Made by a program: the position numbers and the translations under genes
NCBI RefSeq assembly: GCF_009758125.1
Contig: NZ_WRXO01000013.1
Coordinates: forward strand, 117,346-181,345
DNA: 64,000 nt
Direction: 5' to 3'
Source: Chitinophaga oryziterrae
Lineage (GTDB): Bacteria; Bacteroidota; Bacteroidia; Chitinophagales; Chitinophagaceae
In this document: piece after piece, positions 8,711-17,942 of the stretch
Position numbering within the stretch: position 1 is the first letter of the stretch
Layout: the number at the start of each line of letters is the position of its first letter
Notes under the pieces: model-generated
Database searches by the model: none
Told to the model about the DNA's origin: nothing
Seen by the model: only the letters and a program-made list of their open reading frames with translations

Positions 8711-9652
8711 ATGATGTCATTACCTGAACATATAGAGATAATACTCGAAAAACATCTGAAAGGATTGGAAAGCAGCTCAGAAATGAAGGTGCTGGAGGAA
8801 TGGCGTGCAGAGAACCCTGCACATGAATTATTATATAAACAGCTACTTAAGTTATGGCAGGAATCAGGAGTTGTCCTTGATACACCTGTTTACGATGCAA
8901 ATAAAGCGTGGAATAAGCTCGATCTTGCCCTTAAACAGGGTAAGCCTGCCCGTAATTACAGATTACTCCTGGCAGCCTGTTTTATCGGCGTCATTTTTAT
9001 CGCAGGCTGGATGCTCTTCGGCCAAAAGGATATGACAACGCTCCAGGCATCCAATATTGCCAACAGGCAGCTTACACTTCCGGACGGATCCTCCGTGATT
9101 CTCCGTAAAGGCGCTGCCATCAGCTTCCCGAAAGCCTTTAAAGAGCGGGAGGTGACCCTTAGCGGTGAGGCATACTTCGATGTGCGGCCGGATAAGGAGC
9201 GCCCTTTCCGCATACGGACCACCAGGGCTATCCTTGAAGTACTGGGGACCTCTTTTACGATTAATACCAACAGTCAATACGACCGGTTAGTAGTAACTAC
9301 CGGCAGGGTGGCCTTTACCGAAACAGCCACTAAACAACGGCAGGTCATTTTGCCCAACCAGGCTGCCGTATTGAATGAAAAAGGTATTGATGTAACACCG
9401 GTGAAGGATTCGAATTATTTGTCATGGAGAACAGGGGTCTTAACATTCGATAATACTCCGATAGACCAGGTAGCTGCAGAACTTTCTGATTATTATCACC
9501 TGGTTATAAAAACAGATAGCGGGTTATTGACATCCAATATCACAGCGAAGTTTGAAAAGCAACCAATAGAACAGGTATTGGAAGAAATCAAATTATTGTC
9601 CAATCTTAGTTACCGCAAACAACACGATACTATCCTGCTATTTAAGCCATAA
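8711..9652 (+). CDS. fecR: FecR-family anti-sigma factor
   Basis: A 313-residue single-pass inner-membrane regulator. The cytoplasmic N-terminus (1-80) would bind the sigma factor. The membrane helix is about 84-103 (LLLAACFIGVIFIAGWMLFG). The periplasmic FecR domain (~105-205; RQLTLPDGSSVILRKGAAISFP, REVTLSGEAYFDVRPDKERPF, LEVLGTSFTINT) and a C-terminal DUF4974-like domain (~240-313; LTFDNTPIDQVAAELSDYY, ITAKFEKQPIEQVLEEI) follow. It senses the N-terminal domain of the TonB receptor encoded 3 nt downstream. The gene begins ATGATG. Confidence 0.93.
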   Translation: MMSLPEHIEIILEKHLKGLESSSEMKVLEEWRAENPAHELLYKQLLKLWQESGVVLDTPVYDANKAWNKLDLALKQGKPARNYRLLLAACFIGVIFIAGWMLFGQKDMTTLQASNIANRQLTLPDGSSVILRKGAAISFPKAFKEREVTLSGEAYFDVRPDKERPFRIRTTRAILEVLGTSFTINTNSQYDRLVVTTGRVAFTETATKQRQVILPNQAAVLNEKGIDVTPVKDSNYLSWRTGVLTFDNTPIDQVAAELSDYYHLVIKTDSGLLTSNITAKFEKQPIEQVLEEIKLLSNLSYRKQHDTILLFKP

Positions 9653-9655
9653 CCT

Positions 9656-12157
9656 ATGTTACGTTTCCTGCTTGCTGTAGCCGGCTGTTTTCTATTATCA
9701 GATGGAATGGCACAAAGTAGTCTGTTAAAAATCAAGTTCTATTGCCAGGCAACGGAGGGAAGTGCAAATGCTGTATTGCATGATCTGGCTACCTATAGCA
9801 AGATCAATATTGAATATGCGCCTTCTTCTCTGGATAGTACCCTGATAATAAGCCTTCCTGCGGGTGAAACATCATTGGGTGCTGCACTCAACAGAACTTT
9901 AGCCGGACAAAAAGTATCCATTATTGAAAGGAATAATAAAATTATCATAGTAGCTGCCGGTTCTCCGCTGGAAGCGGCTGAGAAATACGTTCTCTACGGA
10001 TTTGTCCAGCTGGAGAACAGTCTTGAGCCATTACCATTTGCTTCTATCAGGGAAACCTCCACAGGAACCCTGTGCCAGTCAAATGTCTTTGGCTTTTACA
10101 GTATTTCCCTTCCATCAGGGAAACATGCATTGCAGGTCTCATTTACAGGATCTTCTTCAAGGATAGTTACAATAGACCTTGATAAAAATAGGAATCTCAA
10201 CCTGGCCCTTTCACCTGCTATGTTACCCGAAGCAAAGGTAGAAGCGGGTAATATGCTAAAAAGGGATGCCGGTATTAAACTCGACAGATACCAATCCGGG
10301 ATCTATAGCAATATGCTGGGAGGGACCGATCCCGTACGTGCTGTATACCTGTTACCTGGAAATATGGAAAGCCAGGAATCCGGTGGTAAACTGCTGGTAA
10401 GGGGAGGAGATCCCGGTGAAAGCCTTTTTCTGCTGGATGGTAACCAGGTGTTTAATCCTGCGCATTTACTCGGAGAGGTATCTATTTTAGCCAATACCAG
10501 TATCAAATCAGTCCAGCAATATAAAAATGATTTCCCCGCCCGGTTAAGCGGCGGCATCTCCTCCGTCACTGAGATCAACACAAAAGATGGTAACATGGAG
10601 AGATGGAGCGGTGAGGGAGAAGCGGGCATCAATTCTCTTTCATTTACCCTTGAAGGCCCGTTGAAGAAAAACCGTACTGCCATCATGTTATCTTCCAGAC
10701 AAAGCCTGGGAGATGTGGCTAATCACGACCTGTTAGCATACGATGCCGCTTTTTCAGATACACATATTAAGGCTACCCATATTTTCAACCGGAATAATAA
10801 ATTACAGTTAAGCGCTTATGTGGGGACAGACAGGCTTCACCTGTCACAGGATAATCCGGAATACCTGCAGAAATGGAATAACAGGCTTTTTACTGTTAAC
10901 TGGAACCATATATCGGGTACCCGCTCCTTTGTAAATACCACACTGAATGTAAGCAACTATGATAACTACATCGGTTTAATGTACAATGTTCCGGATGAAT
11001 ATAACAAAGGCGCTGTATTCAATAATTATTCTTCCGGTACACGATACGAAGCCAAAACGCAAGTTGAACTCACTATATCTCCACATCTGCAAAGCCGTTT
11101 TGGAGGAAGATTTGAGCATAACAACATACACTCTTACAACACACTGATTACCTATTATTTTGTAGAGGACCTTGATTCTTTTTCTTCCGGAAAACGTACA
11201 CTTGGTTTTTCTGATATAATGGTATATTATGAAAATGAGATCAGGATAGGTGCAAATTTCCTGATACGGCCCGGTGTACATTTTAATGCCTGTAACTATG
11301 ATAATTATAGCTATCATGCATGGCAACCACGATTTTTCTCCAGCTACAGAATAAATGAGTCCCAGCAGATCAATCTTTCCTATACTCAAATCGGGCAGTT
11401 ATTACATCTGGTTACAAGTCCGTACCCGGGTATGAACAGGGAAGTATGGATACCCGGCAGCAAGCTCTTAAAACCGGAAGAAAGTAAAATGCTGAATATC
11501 GGATATCAGTATAAAAGCAGGAGTAAGTTACACCTCACCACTGATATCTATTATAAGGAAACAAATAACGTAACCGGCTTTACGCAAACATCCAATATCC
11601 TTTTTAACAATGATTCCATAGAGAAAAAGATTATGACAGGCAAAGCATCCGGCTATGGTGCAGAACTGATGGTGGAGAAAAAGTACAACAAATGGAAAAC
11701 CATTTTCTCCTACACACTTTCCTGGAGCTGGCGACAGTTTGATAGCATTTACAATGGCAGCAAACAACCTTACCGTTACGACAGACGTCATAATCTGAAT
11801 CTCTTAATACAATATCAGCCAATTAAAAAGCTTGAATTAAGTGTACTCTGGCATTTTAATACGGGCGACTGGATAACACTTCCTTCATCGGTATCTTTCA
11901 ATCCGGACATCACTACTCCAACTAATACCCCTTTCAGAGGTCCAGAAACCAACCGCCTGAATTGTAATGCTTCTTACTATTTTGATACAGGGAAAATCCG
12001 CCATAGAGTAACAACAGGTATACATGCGGTGAATCAATCTGCCATGAAGTATAGCACAGAGATAATAACAGCTGAGAATAAAAGCTATGATATCACTACA
12101 TCCCCTAATCAGCTATTTAAGTATAGCTGGTACCTGACTTATAACATCAGCTTTTAA
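9656..12157 (+). CDS. STN-type TonB-dependent receptor/transducer
   Basis: An 833-residue outer-membrane receptor. Order: signal peptide (1-20), STN signalling domain (~25-98; ATYSKINIEYAPSSLDSTLI), a carboxypeptidase-regulatory-like domain (~113-185; VLYGFVQLENSLEPLPFASIRE), plug (~205-320; GGKLLVRGGDPGESLFLLDG, PARLSGGISSVTEINTK) and a 22-strand barrel ending in ...YNISF. The STN domain pairs it with FecR for surface signalling. It is shorter than classical SusC (~1000) and no SusD is adjacent, so it is more like a ligand-sensing receptor with an accessory lipoprotein. The substrate is unknown. The gap to fecR is 3 nt. Confidence 0.9.
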   Translation: MLRFLLAVAGCFLLSDGMAQSSLLKIKFYCQATEGSANAVLHDLATYSKINIEYAPSSLDSTLIISLPAGETSLGAALNRTLAGQKVSIIERNNKIIIVAAGSPLEAAEKYVLYGFVQLENSLEPLPFASIRETSTGTLCQSNVFGFYSISLPSGKHALQVSFTGSSSRIVTIDLDKNRNLNLALSPAMLPEAKVEAGNMLKRDAGIKLDRYQSGIYSNMLGGTDPVRAVYLLPGNMESQESGGKLLVRGGDPGESLFLLDGNQVFNPAHLLGEVSILANTSIKSVQQYKNDFPARLSGGISSVTEINTKDGNMERWSGEGEAGINSLSFTLEGPLKKNRTAIMLSSRQSLGDVANHDLLAYDAAFSDTHIKATHIFNRNNKLQLSAYVGTDRLHLSQDNPEYLQKWNNRLFTVNWNHISGTRSFVNTTLNVSNYDNYIGLMYNVPDEYNKGAVFNNYSSGTRYEAKTQVELTISPHLQSRFGGRFEHNNIHSYNTLITYYFVEDLDSFSSGKRTLGFSDIMVYYENEIRIGANFLIRPGVHFNACNYDNYSYHAWQPRFFSSYRINESQQINLSYTQIGQLLHLVTSPYPGMNREVWIPGSKLLKPEESKMLNIGYQYKSRSKLHLTTDIYYKETNNVTGFTQTSNILFNNDSIEKKIMTGKASGYGAELMVEKKYNKWKTIFSYTLSWSWRQFDSIYNGSKQPYRYDRRHNLNLLIQYQPIKKLELSVLWHFNTGDWITLPSSVSFNPDITTPTNTPFRGPETNRLNCNASYYFDTGKIRHRVTTGIHAVNQSAMKYSTEIITAENKSYDITTSPNQLFKYSWYLTYNISF

Positions 12158-12178
12158 AAATATTTTTACTAAGCGATA

Positions 12179-12204
12179 GGAGTTTCCCAACATTCCCCGT
12201 CTTA
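12179..12204 (+). promoter_or_regulatory. Second copy of the ECF-sigma promoter motif
   Basis: GGAGTTTCCCAACA at 12179-12192, six bases, then GTCTTA at 12199-12204. It matches the copy at 8671-8696 in both boxes and in spacing, while the six bases between differ. It lies 32 nt before the ATG of the lipoprotein gene. Confidence 0.5.
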
Positions 12205-12236
12205 CTATCAAACAAAACCAAACACACGATTTAACC

Positions 12237-12992
12237 ATGAAAAGAATTCTGATTACATTACTGACATGCACATGTTTATATAGCTGTAGTAAAAATGATG
12301 ACGGTACTACTCCTGATTCCAGGAACGAATCATACAAAGCGGGGAATGTTGTAACCGCAGATGAAGCTGTCATGTACACCAACAACGGGGTAGCTATTCA
12401 CGATCAGGCGATCATAAAGGATTATGTAACACGCAGAGGGGTGCTGTCAGATTATGTATTTGATAAGTCAACAGCAGATGCCAGTATGTTTACCGCATAT
12501 ACACTGGAATTTTCCGATGCTAAGCATACAGTAATAGGCAACACTAAAGCAGAAATCGTTGATAAAAGCGATTCATTGATACTGATGGCAGTATTAGATA
12601 GCGCTGTTACTCCGGCAGGACAAAAATCCTGGAGTGATTCTTTAATGGATATGGTAAATAAGAATGGTCCATTGGCAGAATGTCCTTCTTACTATACGGA
12701 TCCATGTTCCTACAGAAAAAAATATCCCCTGCTGATTGCTGATAGTAATTATTATATCCCTTATGTAGTGGCCACTATTACAACAAATGTCATGATTCCT
12801 ACCCAGTTTGGTGTATCAATGGACTATAGTGTTTATACACATAAGAGAGGAGAAACAATGCTTTTTGATAAAAGTATGGTATCTAAGTTAGGAAGGACCC
12901 TTCCTTATGTCAGCGGTAGTCTGACTTATCTCCTTCAAAGCAATGATACGCTGGTGGTGCAGACACTGCGCCAGAAGATGGTAAAGCAATAA
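12237..12992 (+). CDS. Lipoprotein partner of the STN receptor, unknown
   Basis: A 251-residue lipoprotein (MKRILITLLTCTCLYSC, Cys17, then SKNDD, an acidic +2 region typical of surface-exposed lipoproteins). No known domain is recognised; it is not SusD-like (too short, no TPR helices). It has four Cys residues clustered or spaced in the body (ECPSYYTDPCSY region), which may form a disulphide. It sits 79 nt after the receptor with its own copy of the ECF motif, so it is probably a member of the same regulon and might capture the ligand. Confidence 0.75.
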   Translation: MKRILITLLTCTCLYSCSKNDDGTTPDSRNESYKAGNVVTADEAVMYTNNGVAIHDQAIIKDYVTRRGVLSDYVFDKSTADASMFTAYTLEFSDAKHTVIGNTKAEIVDKSDSLILMAVLDSAVTPAGQKSWSDSLMDMVNKNGPLAECPSYYTDPCSYRKKYPLLIADSNYYIPYVVATITTNVMIPTQFGVSMDYSVYTHKRGETMLFDKSMVSKLGRTLPYVSGSLTYLLQSNDTLVVQTLRQKMVKQ

Positions 12993-12995
12993 AAT

Positions 12996-13039
12996 AAAGG
13001 GGAATAACCGGGTTAATACCTGGTTATTCCCCTTTGTTT
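12996..13039 (+). terminator. Rho-independent terminator
   Basis: A 14-bp stem (12996-13009 with 13022-13035) extended by further pairs inside the loop, followed by GTTTAAAC. It closes the sigma-receptor locus. Confidence 0.85.
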
Positions 13040-13212
13040 AAACTATTATACCTGCAACCTTTCTATACCGGACCAGTTGAGCCAGCTACAGGGAAAACTG
13101 AGGATACGCCGGTTTTTCTTTTTATTGATTTATATGTGTATATAAGCCTACCTTGTACCTACCTGATAAAAGATCTTTGATACTGCAGTTGGAGATTTAA
13201 AGATGGATAACT

Positions 13213-13878
13213 ATGTGTTTCTCTGCTGAGGCCAGTTTTGCCGCCGGAACTATTCTTTTGGGAATAGGTACAATCTCAATGTACAAAGCCGTAGCCACTC
13301 CCCAAAAAGTACTGGCATGTATACCATTATTATTTTCTTTTCAGCAATTCGATGAAGGTATACTATGGCTTACATTCTCCAACAGCGCATATATGCAATG
13401 GCAACAGATAGCCATACATGTCTTTCTGCTGTTTGCACAGGTGGTATGGCCAATATTAGTGCCATTCAGTATCCTGCTTATTGAAAAAGACGCTGTGCGT
13501 AAAAAGATACTACGTATGATATTGGCTATAGGTGTCATGCTATCTGTTTACCTGCTTTATTGTCTGTTCACTTTTAATCTGACCGCAGTTGTGTCGGGGC
13601 ATCATATCAGGTATGACTTTTTATATCCCTATACAAACAGATGGTACAGTGGTCTGCTGTATTTCATTCCGACCGTCGTTTCTCCCCTTGTTTCCGGCAA
13701 CAAAAAAATGAGGATGATTGGCCTCATCGTCTTTTTAGCATTCGGTATATCCAAATTTTTCTTCGGTGAGTACCTTATATCAATCTGGTGCTACTTTGCC
13801 GCTACTATAAGTGTTATTGTGTTGATTGTTATTATGGATTTGGAAAAAGAGGAAATAAAGACATTTCACCTGCGGTGA
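13213..13878 (+). CDS. DUF6629 family membrane protein
   Basis: A 221-residue polytopic membrane protein with about seven hydrophobic helices. The N-terminus MCFSAEASFAAGTILLGIG is the hallmark of DUF6629, and the FQQFDEGILWL segment (~44-54) is also typical. The function is unknown; conserved Cys/His/Glu residues near the first helices suggest a ligand or metal, but this is inference. It is monocistronic. Confidence 0.85.
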   Translation: MCFSAEASFAAGTILLGIGTISMYKAVATPQKVLACIPLLFSFQQFDEGILWLTFSNSAYMQWQQIAIHVFLLFAQVVWPILVPFSILLIEKDAVRKKILRMILAIGVMLSVYLLYCLFTFNLTAVVSGHHIRYDFLYPYTNRWYSGLLYFIPTVVSPLVSGNKKMRMIGLIVFLAFGISKFFFGEYLISIWCYFAATISVIVLIVIMDLEKEEIKTFHLR

Positions 13879-14204
13879 AATACTTACAGATTTCGTGAAC
13901 TTTCATAAAAGTACCGGTATCAATGCGATAGTATAAGAGGTAAGTCGATTACAATTGATAAAATCTCTATTAATTAATCCATTTAGCATCTTTTGTTAAC
14001 TAAACCCATACAAGCCTGCTTTAATTTATGAACATTATATTTGATTCATAAATATATTCATAAGCAATGCGTCCTGACTATGTTTCCAAGAGATTCCACG
14101 ATGAGCGTACAGAATATGTACTGCTCATATTTGCATTAGCAGAAAGCACCTGATATTTCCCTATTCTATCTTTTTACAACCACCATTACTAACACTTTTT
14201 ATTT
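13879..14204 (+). other. 326-nt leader region of ppsA with hairpin and short reading frame
   Basis: This intergenic stretch holds a candidate -7 box TATATTTG at 14036-14043 (CTG 17 nt upstream as a weak -33). It also holds a 28-codon ATG frame at 14067-14153 and, inside that frame, an inverted repeat with arms 14101-14111 and 14117-14128 (11 bp with one bulged T, 5-nt loop). No RNA family was recognised. It may be a 5' untranslated region controlling ppsA-fbp. Confidence 0.35.
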
Positions 14205-16640
14205 ATGCACCAAACAATCATCGGCTTGTCTGCCGTGGGTATCCACGATATTGGCAAGGTGGGTGGCAAAAATGCTTCCCTTGGAGAAATGATCAGCAAC
14301 CTTTCCGGATTAGGTATAAAGATCCCGGAAGGATTTGTCATTACGGTAGACGGTTACCGCATATTCTGCCGGTTTAACCAGCTGGAAAGTAAGATAGAAG
14401 AGCTGATCAACGGTATCGACCACAATAGTGTGGAATCCCTGCGCAGGGGAGGTTTGCAGGTCCGGCAACTGATCCGGAACAGTAAATTCCCGCCGGAATT
14501 ATCCCAGCTCATTATCGAAGCGTATCACCAGTTATCTTCCAACTACGACCAGGAGAATACAGATGTGGCAGTACGTTCTTCCGCTACCGCAGAAGACCTG
14601 CCGGATGCTTCCTTCGCCGGTCAGCAGGAAACCTACCTGAACGTCCGTGGTGCGGCAGCACTCATGGACTCTGTTCGTAATTGTTTTGCTTCTTTATTTA
14701 CAGACAGGGCTATCAGCTACCGTCACCGCTTTAATTACAATCATTTTGAATTAGCACTATCCATCTGCGTGCAAAAAATGGTACGTTCTGATCTCGGTTC
14801 CTCCGGAGTAGCTTTTTCCCTCGATACAGAAAGCGGTTTCAAAGACGCTGTGGTGATCAACGGGGCCTATGGATTGGGAGAACTGGTTGTACAGGGCGCC
14901 ATATTGCCGGATGAATTTATCCTCTTCAAACCGGCCTTAAAAGATGGTTTTCCTGCTATCATAGAAAAGAAGCTGGGCCGTAAAGACCAGAAAATGGTAT
15001 ATGGCGATGACCCGGATGAAAGAGTAAAAGTCATCTCCACCGAGAAATCAGCCAGGGAAAGATTCTGCCTGGATGATAAAATGATCCTCCGCCTGGCTTC
15101 CTGGGTATGTACCATTGAAGATTACTACACCAAACTCAAAGGACATTGGTGCCCGATGGACATAGAATGGGCATTGGACGGTATTTCCGGAGAGCTGTAT
15201 ATCGTGCAGGCGCGTCCGGAGACTGTCCACTCGAACAAAGACCGGCAGACCCTTGTAGAATATGTCATCGATAAAAATAAGGATACCGCAGCTCCCATCC
15301 TTACAGGTATTGCGGTAGGCGATAAAATAGGCACCGGAATGGTCAATATTTTTTACTCGATGGATAAACGCATTGAAGGCCACGATTTCAATGAAGGGGA
15401 TGTACTTGTAACAGACATGACAGACCCCGACTGGGAGCCTATCATGAAAAAGGCCTCCGCCATCATTACCAACAAAGGTGGACGTACCTGTCATGCCGCT
15501 ATTGTAGCCCGTGAAATGGGCGTACCTGCCATTGTAGGCTGTGGTAATGCCACAGAAGTGCTCACCACAGGGCAATTGATCACTGCCTCCTGCGCAGAAG
15601 GGGATGAGGGGCTTGTATACGATGGTACAATCAATTACCACATGCAGGAAACAAACCTCAGCAGCCTGCCTGCTATCCATACTTCACTGATGCTGAACGT
15701 AGCCTCTCCGTCACTGGCATTTCAGTTTTCCAACCTGCCGCATAAAGGAGTGGGGCTGGCCAGGGAAGAGTTTATCATCAACAACTATATCAAAGTACAT
15801 CCGCTTGCCCTGCTGCATCATACCCGGCTGAACGATGCCGCGCTGTCTGCCAGCATAAAGGAACTCACACGTGGATACGACAATGGCGCCGATTACTTTA
15901 TTGAAAAGCTATCTTTCGGTATTGCCCGTATCGCAGCCGCTTTCCATCCCTATAAGGTGATCGTCCGTTTCTCTGATTTTAAGAGTAACGAATACGCTAA
16001 TCTGCTGGGCGGTCATCACTTCGAACCACAGGAAGAAAATCCTATGATAGGGTGGCGGGGGGCTTCCCGTTACTACGATCCTGTTTACCAGGAAGCATTT
16101 AAACTGGAATGCGAAGCGATCCGCCGTGTCCGTAACCAGATAGGCCTGACCAATGTATCCGTTATGATCCCTTTTTGCCGTACAGTAGAAGAACTGCTGA
16201 AAGTAAAAGCGATCATGAAGGAATATGGCCTTGAACAGGGGACAGATGGCCTGGAATTATACCTGATGGCGGAAATACCTTCCAACATCATGATGGCGGC
16301 TGAATTTGCTAAAGAAATAGATGGGTTTTCCATCGGTTCCAATGACCTCACACAGTTAACCCTGGGATTAGACCGTGACTCTGCACTGGTAGCAGGATTA
16401 TACGATGAAAGGAATCCTGCGGTAAAACGGATGATAAGCATGCTGATAAAAGAGGCAAAAAAGGCAGGCGTAAAAGTAGGTATCTGTGGTCAGGGGCCTT
16501 CTGATCATCCCGACTTTGCCCGTTTCCTTGTTGAAGAAGGGATCGATTCAATATCCGTTACACCTGATTCAATCATTAAAACTATTCGTGCTATTCACAC
16601 TGCAGAACAGGTAACGGCTGCTGCTTTATCAGAATATTAA
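14205..16640 (+). CDS. ppsA: Phosphoenolpyruvate synthase
   Basis: An 811-residue cytoplasmic enzyme that makes PEP from pyruvate and ATP, giving AMP and phosphate, the first step of gluconeogenesis from C3 acids. The N-terminal ATP-grasp-like domain (1-350) starts GKVGGKNASLGEM and contains VAVRSSATAEDLPDASFAGQ. The swivelling phosphohistidine domain has GGRTCHAAIVARE with His430. The C-terminal TIM barrel carries the PEP-utiliser signatures GWRGASRYYDP, EIPSN, GSNDLTQLTLGLDRD and the catalytic Cys761 in GICGQGPSD. Length is normal for the family (~790-810). fbp follows after 12 nt, so the two are almost surely co-transcribed. Confidence 0.96.
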   Translation: MHQTIIGLSAVGIHDIGKVGGKNASLGEMISNLSGLGIKIPEGFVITVDGYRIFCRFNQLESKIEELINGIDHNSVESLRRGGLQVRQLIRNSKFPPELSQLIIEAYHQLSSNYDQENTDVAVRSSATAEDLPDASFAGQQETYLNVRGAAALMDSVRNCFASLFTDRAISYRHRFNYNHFELALSICVQKMVRSDLGSSGVAFSLDTESGFKDAVVINGAYGLGELVVQGAILPDEFILFKPALKDGFPAIIEKKLGRKDQKMVYGDDPDERVKVISTEKSARERFCLDDKMILRLASWVCTIEDYYTKLKGHWCPMDIEWALDGISGELYIVQARPETVHSNKDRQTLVEYVIDKNKDTAAPILTGIAVGDKIGTGMVNIFYSMDKRIEGHDFNEGDVLVTDMTDPDWEPIMKKASAIITNKGGRTCHAAIVAREMGVPAIVGCGNATEVLTTGQLITASCAEGDEGLVYDGTINYHMQETNLSSLPAIHTSLMLNVASPSLAFQFSNLPHKGVGLAREEFIINNYIKVHPLALLHHTRLNDAALSASIKELTRGYDNGADYFIEKLSFGIARIAAAFHPYKVIVRFSDFKSNEYANLLGGHHFEPQEENPMIGWRGASRYYDPVYQEAFKLECEAIRRVRNQIGLTNVSVMIPFCRTVEELLKVKAIMKEYGLEQGTDGLELYLMAEIPSNIMMAAEFAKEIDGFSIGSNDLTQLTLGLDRDSALVAGLYDERNPAVKRMISMLIKEAKKAGVKVGICGQGPSDHPDFARFLVEEGIDSISVTPDSIIKTIRAIHTAEQVTAAALSEY

Positions 16641-16652
16641 CAACGGTGCTGT

Positions 16653-17690
16653 ATGATGAGAAAATTAATGACACTCGAAGAGTTTACGATCCAGGAACTC
16701 CGGGCATTTCCCAAAGCCACAGGACAATTATCCGGATTAGTAAGAGATATAGGTCTGGCGGCCAAACGTATTAATGTGGAAGTGAACAAAGCCGGATTGA
16801 TGGATGCTATACTTGGTGCTACAGGCTATATCAATGTACAGGGAGAAGAAGTGCAGAAATTAGATGTTTTTGCAGATAACCAGTTGGTGAGTGTGTTGCG
16901 CAATGGTCTCTTTTGCGCGGGCATTGCCAGTGAAGAAAATGATGATATCCTTGTATTCGATGATGAAGTAAGCAACAACGCTAAATACGTTGTACTGATG
17001 GACCCGCTGGATGGTAGCAGTAATATTGATGTGAATATGCCGGTAGGGACTATCTTCTCTGTTTACCGCAGGGTTACTCCATTAGGCACGCCCTGTACAA
17101 AAGAGGATTTCTTACAACCGGGCACCCGCATCGTTGCTGCCGGCTATATCATTTACGGTCCCAGTACCATCATGGTGTATGCTACCCGGCGTGGAGTGAA
17201 TGCTTTCACATTAGACCCTTCCATCGGTGAATTCTGTCTATGTTACAGTAATATGAAATGCCCGGAGAGAGGGGACATCTATTCACTGAACTATGGCAAC
17301 TACGGCGGTTACAACGACCAGATAAAAAAGTATATCGACTTTTGTGAACGCAAAAAGCAGAATGGAAAATGTTACACGCAGCGTTATGTAGGAAGCCTCG
17401 TGGCAGACATTCACAGGAACCTTATCAAGGGAGGGATATTTCTCTATCCGGGTACTGCGGAAAAACCTAAGGGCAAATTACGTCTGTTGTACGAATGTAA
17501 TCCTATGGCCTTTATCATCGAAATGGCCGGTGGCCATGCCACCAATGGTAAACAATCCATCCTTAGCATTATCCCGGATACACTACATGAAAGATCTCCG
17601 TTATTTATCGGAAGTTCCGGTATGATGCAGGAACTGCATCAATACATCAAAGGAACAGCCATCCTATACAACATGAGTAATGCATATTAA
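16653..17690 (+). CDS. fbp: Fructose-1,6-bisphosphatase, class I
   Basis: A 345-residue Mg-dependent cytoplasmic phosphatase converting fructose-1,6-bisphosphate to fructose-6-phosphate. The metal/substrate motif DPLDGSSNID starts at Asp117. The active-site region GKLRLLYECNPMAFIIEMAGG and the YNYGNY-like SLNYGNYGGYNDQIKKYID segment are typical of class I. It forms a gluconeogenic pair with ppsA. The start could be the ATGATG at 16653 or the Met at 16668 (MTLEEFTIQE); the first is used here. Confidence 0.96.
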   Translation: MMRKLMTLEEFTIQELRAFPKATGQLSGLVRDIGLAAKRINVEVNKAGLMDAILGATGYINVQGEEVQKLDVFADNQLVSVLRNGLFCAGIASEENDDILVFDDEVSNNAKYVVLMDPLDGSSNIDVNMPVGTIFSVYRRVTPLGTPCTKEDFLQPGTRIVAAGYIIYGPSTIMVYATRRGVNAFTLDPSIGEFCLCYSNMKCPERGDIYSLNYGNYGGYNDQIKKYIDFCERKKQNGKCYTQRYVGSLVADIHRNLIKGGIFLYPGTAEKPKGKLRLLYECNPMAFIIEMAGGHATNGKQSILSIIPDTLHERSPLFIGSSGMMQELHQYIKGTAILYNMSNAY

Positions 17691-17694
17691 ATAA

Positions 17695-17877
17695 GTAACA
17701 CCCCGCCTTGGACATGTATCCCGGATGCTGATAAACTCTTCTTATTCTGTCAATGAAATTGCCGGTAAATGTGGGTTTCATAACATGGCCAACTTCAACC
17801 GCATATTCAGGGAACGGAAGAGATGCAATCCCAAAGAGTTTAAGCAAAAATATACCGGTAAGTGTGTTTTCATCTGA
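17695..17877 (+). pseudogene. Relic of an AraC-family regulator (C-terminal HTH)
   Basis: After the fbp stop, an in-frame run encodes VSRMLINSSYSVNEIAGKCG followed by FHNMANFNRIFRERK and NPKEFKQKY, ending at TGA 17875-17877. This is the second helix-turn-helix and PxEFxxKY tail of an AraC regulator (compare the usual EIAxxCGFxNxxNFNRxFK and PxEYR). No start or N-terminal domain remains, and a stop (17692-17694) lies just upstream, so it is a decayed fragment of about 60 codons. Confidence 0.75.
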
Positions 17878-17887
17878 TGTAAAAGAT

Positions 17888-17915
17888 AAAACGGGCTGAT
17901 ATAGCCCGTTTTTCA
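17888..17915 (+). terminator. Rho-independent terminator
   Basis: Arms 17888-17897 and 17903-17912 (10 bp, loop GATAT) followed by TTTCATT. It probably terminates the ppsA-fbp transcript, or originally the lost regulator gene. Confidence 0.85.
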
Positions 17916-17942
17916 TTAAATTACTATTCTCAATCATTTGCT

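Noticed and set aside
15048..15680. 210-codon minus-strand frame inside ppsA
   Set aside because: Antisense shadow of a highly conserved enzyme with no domain of its own.
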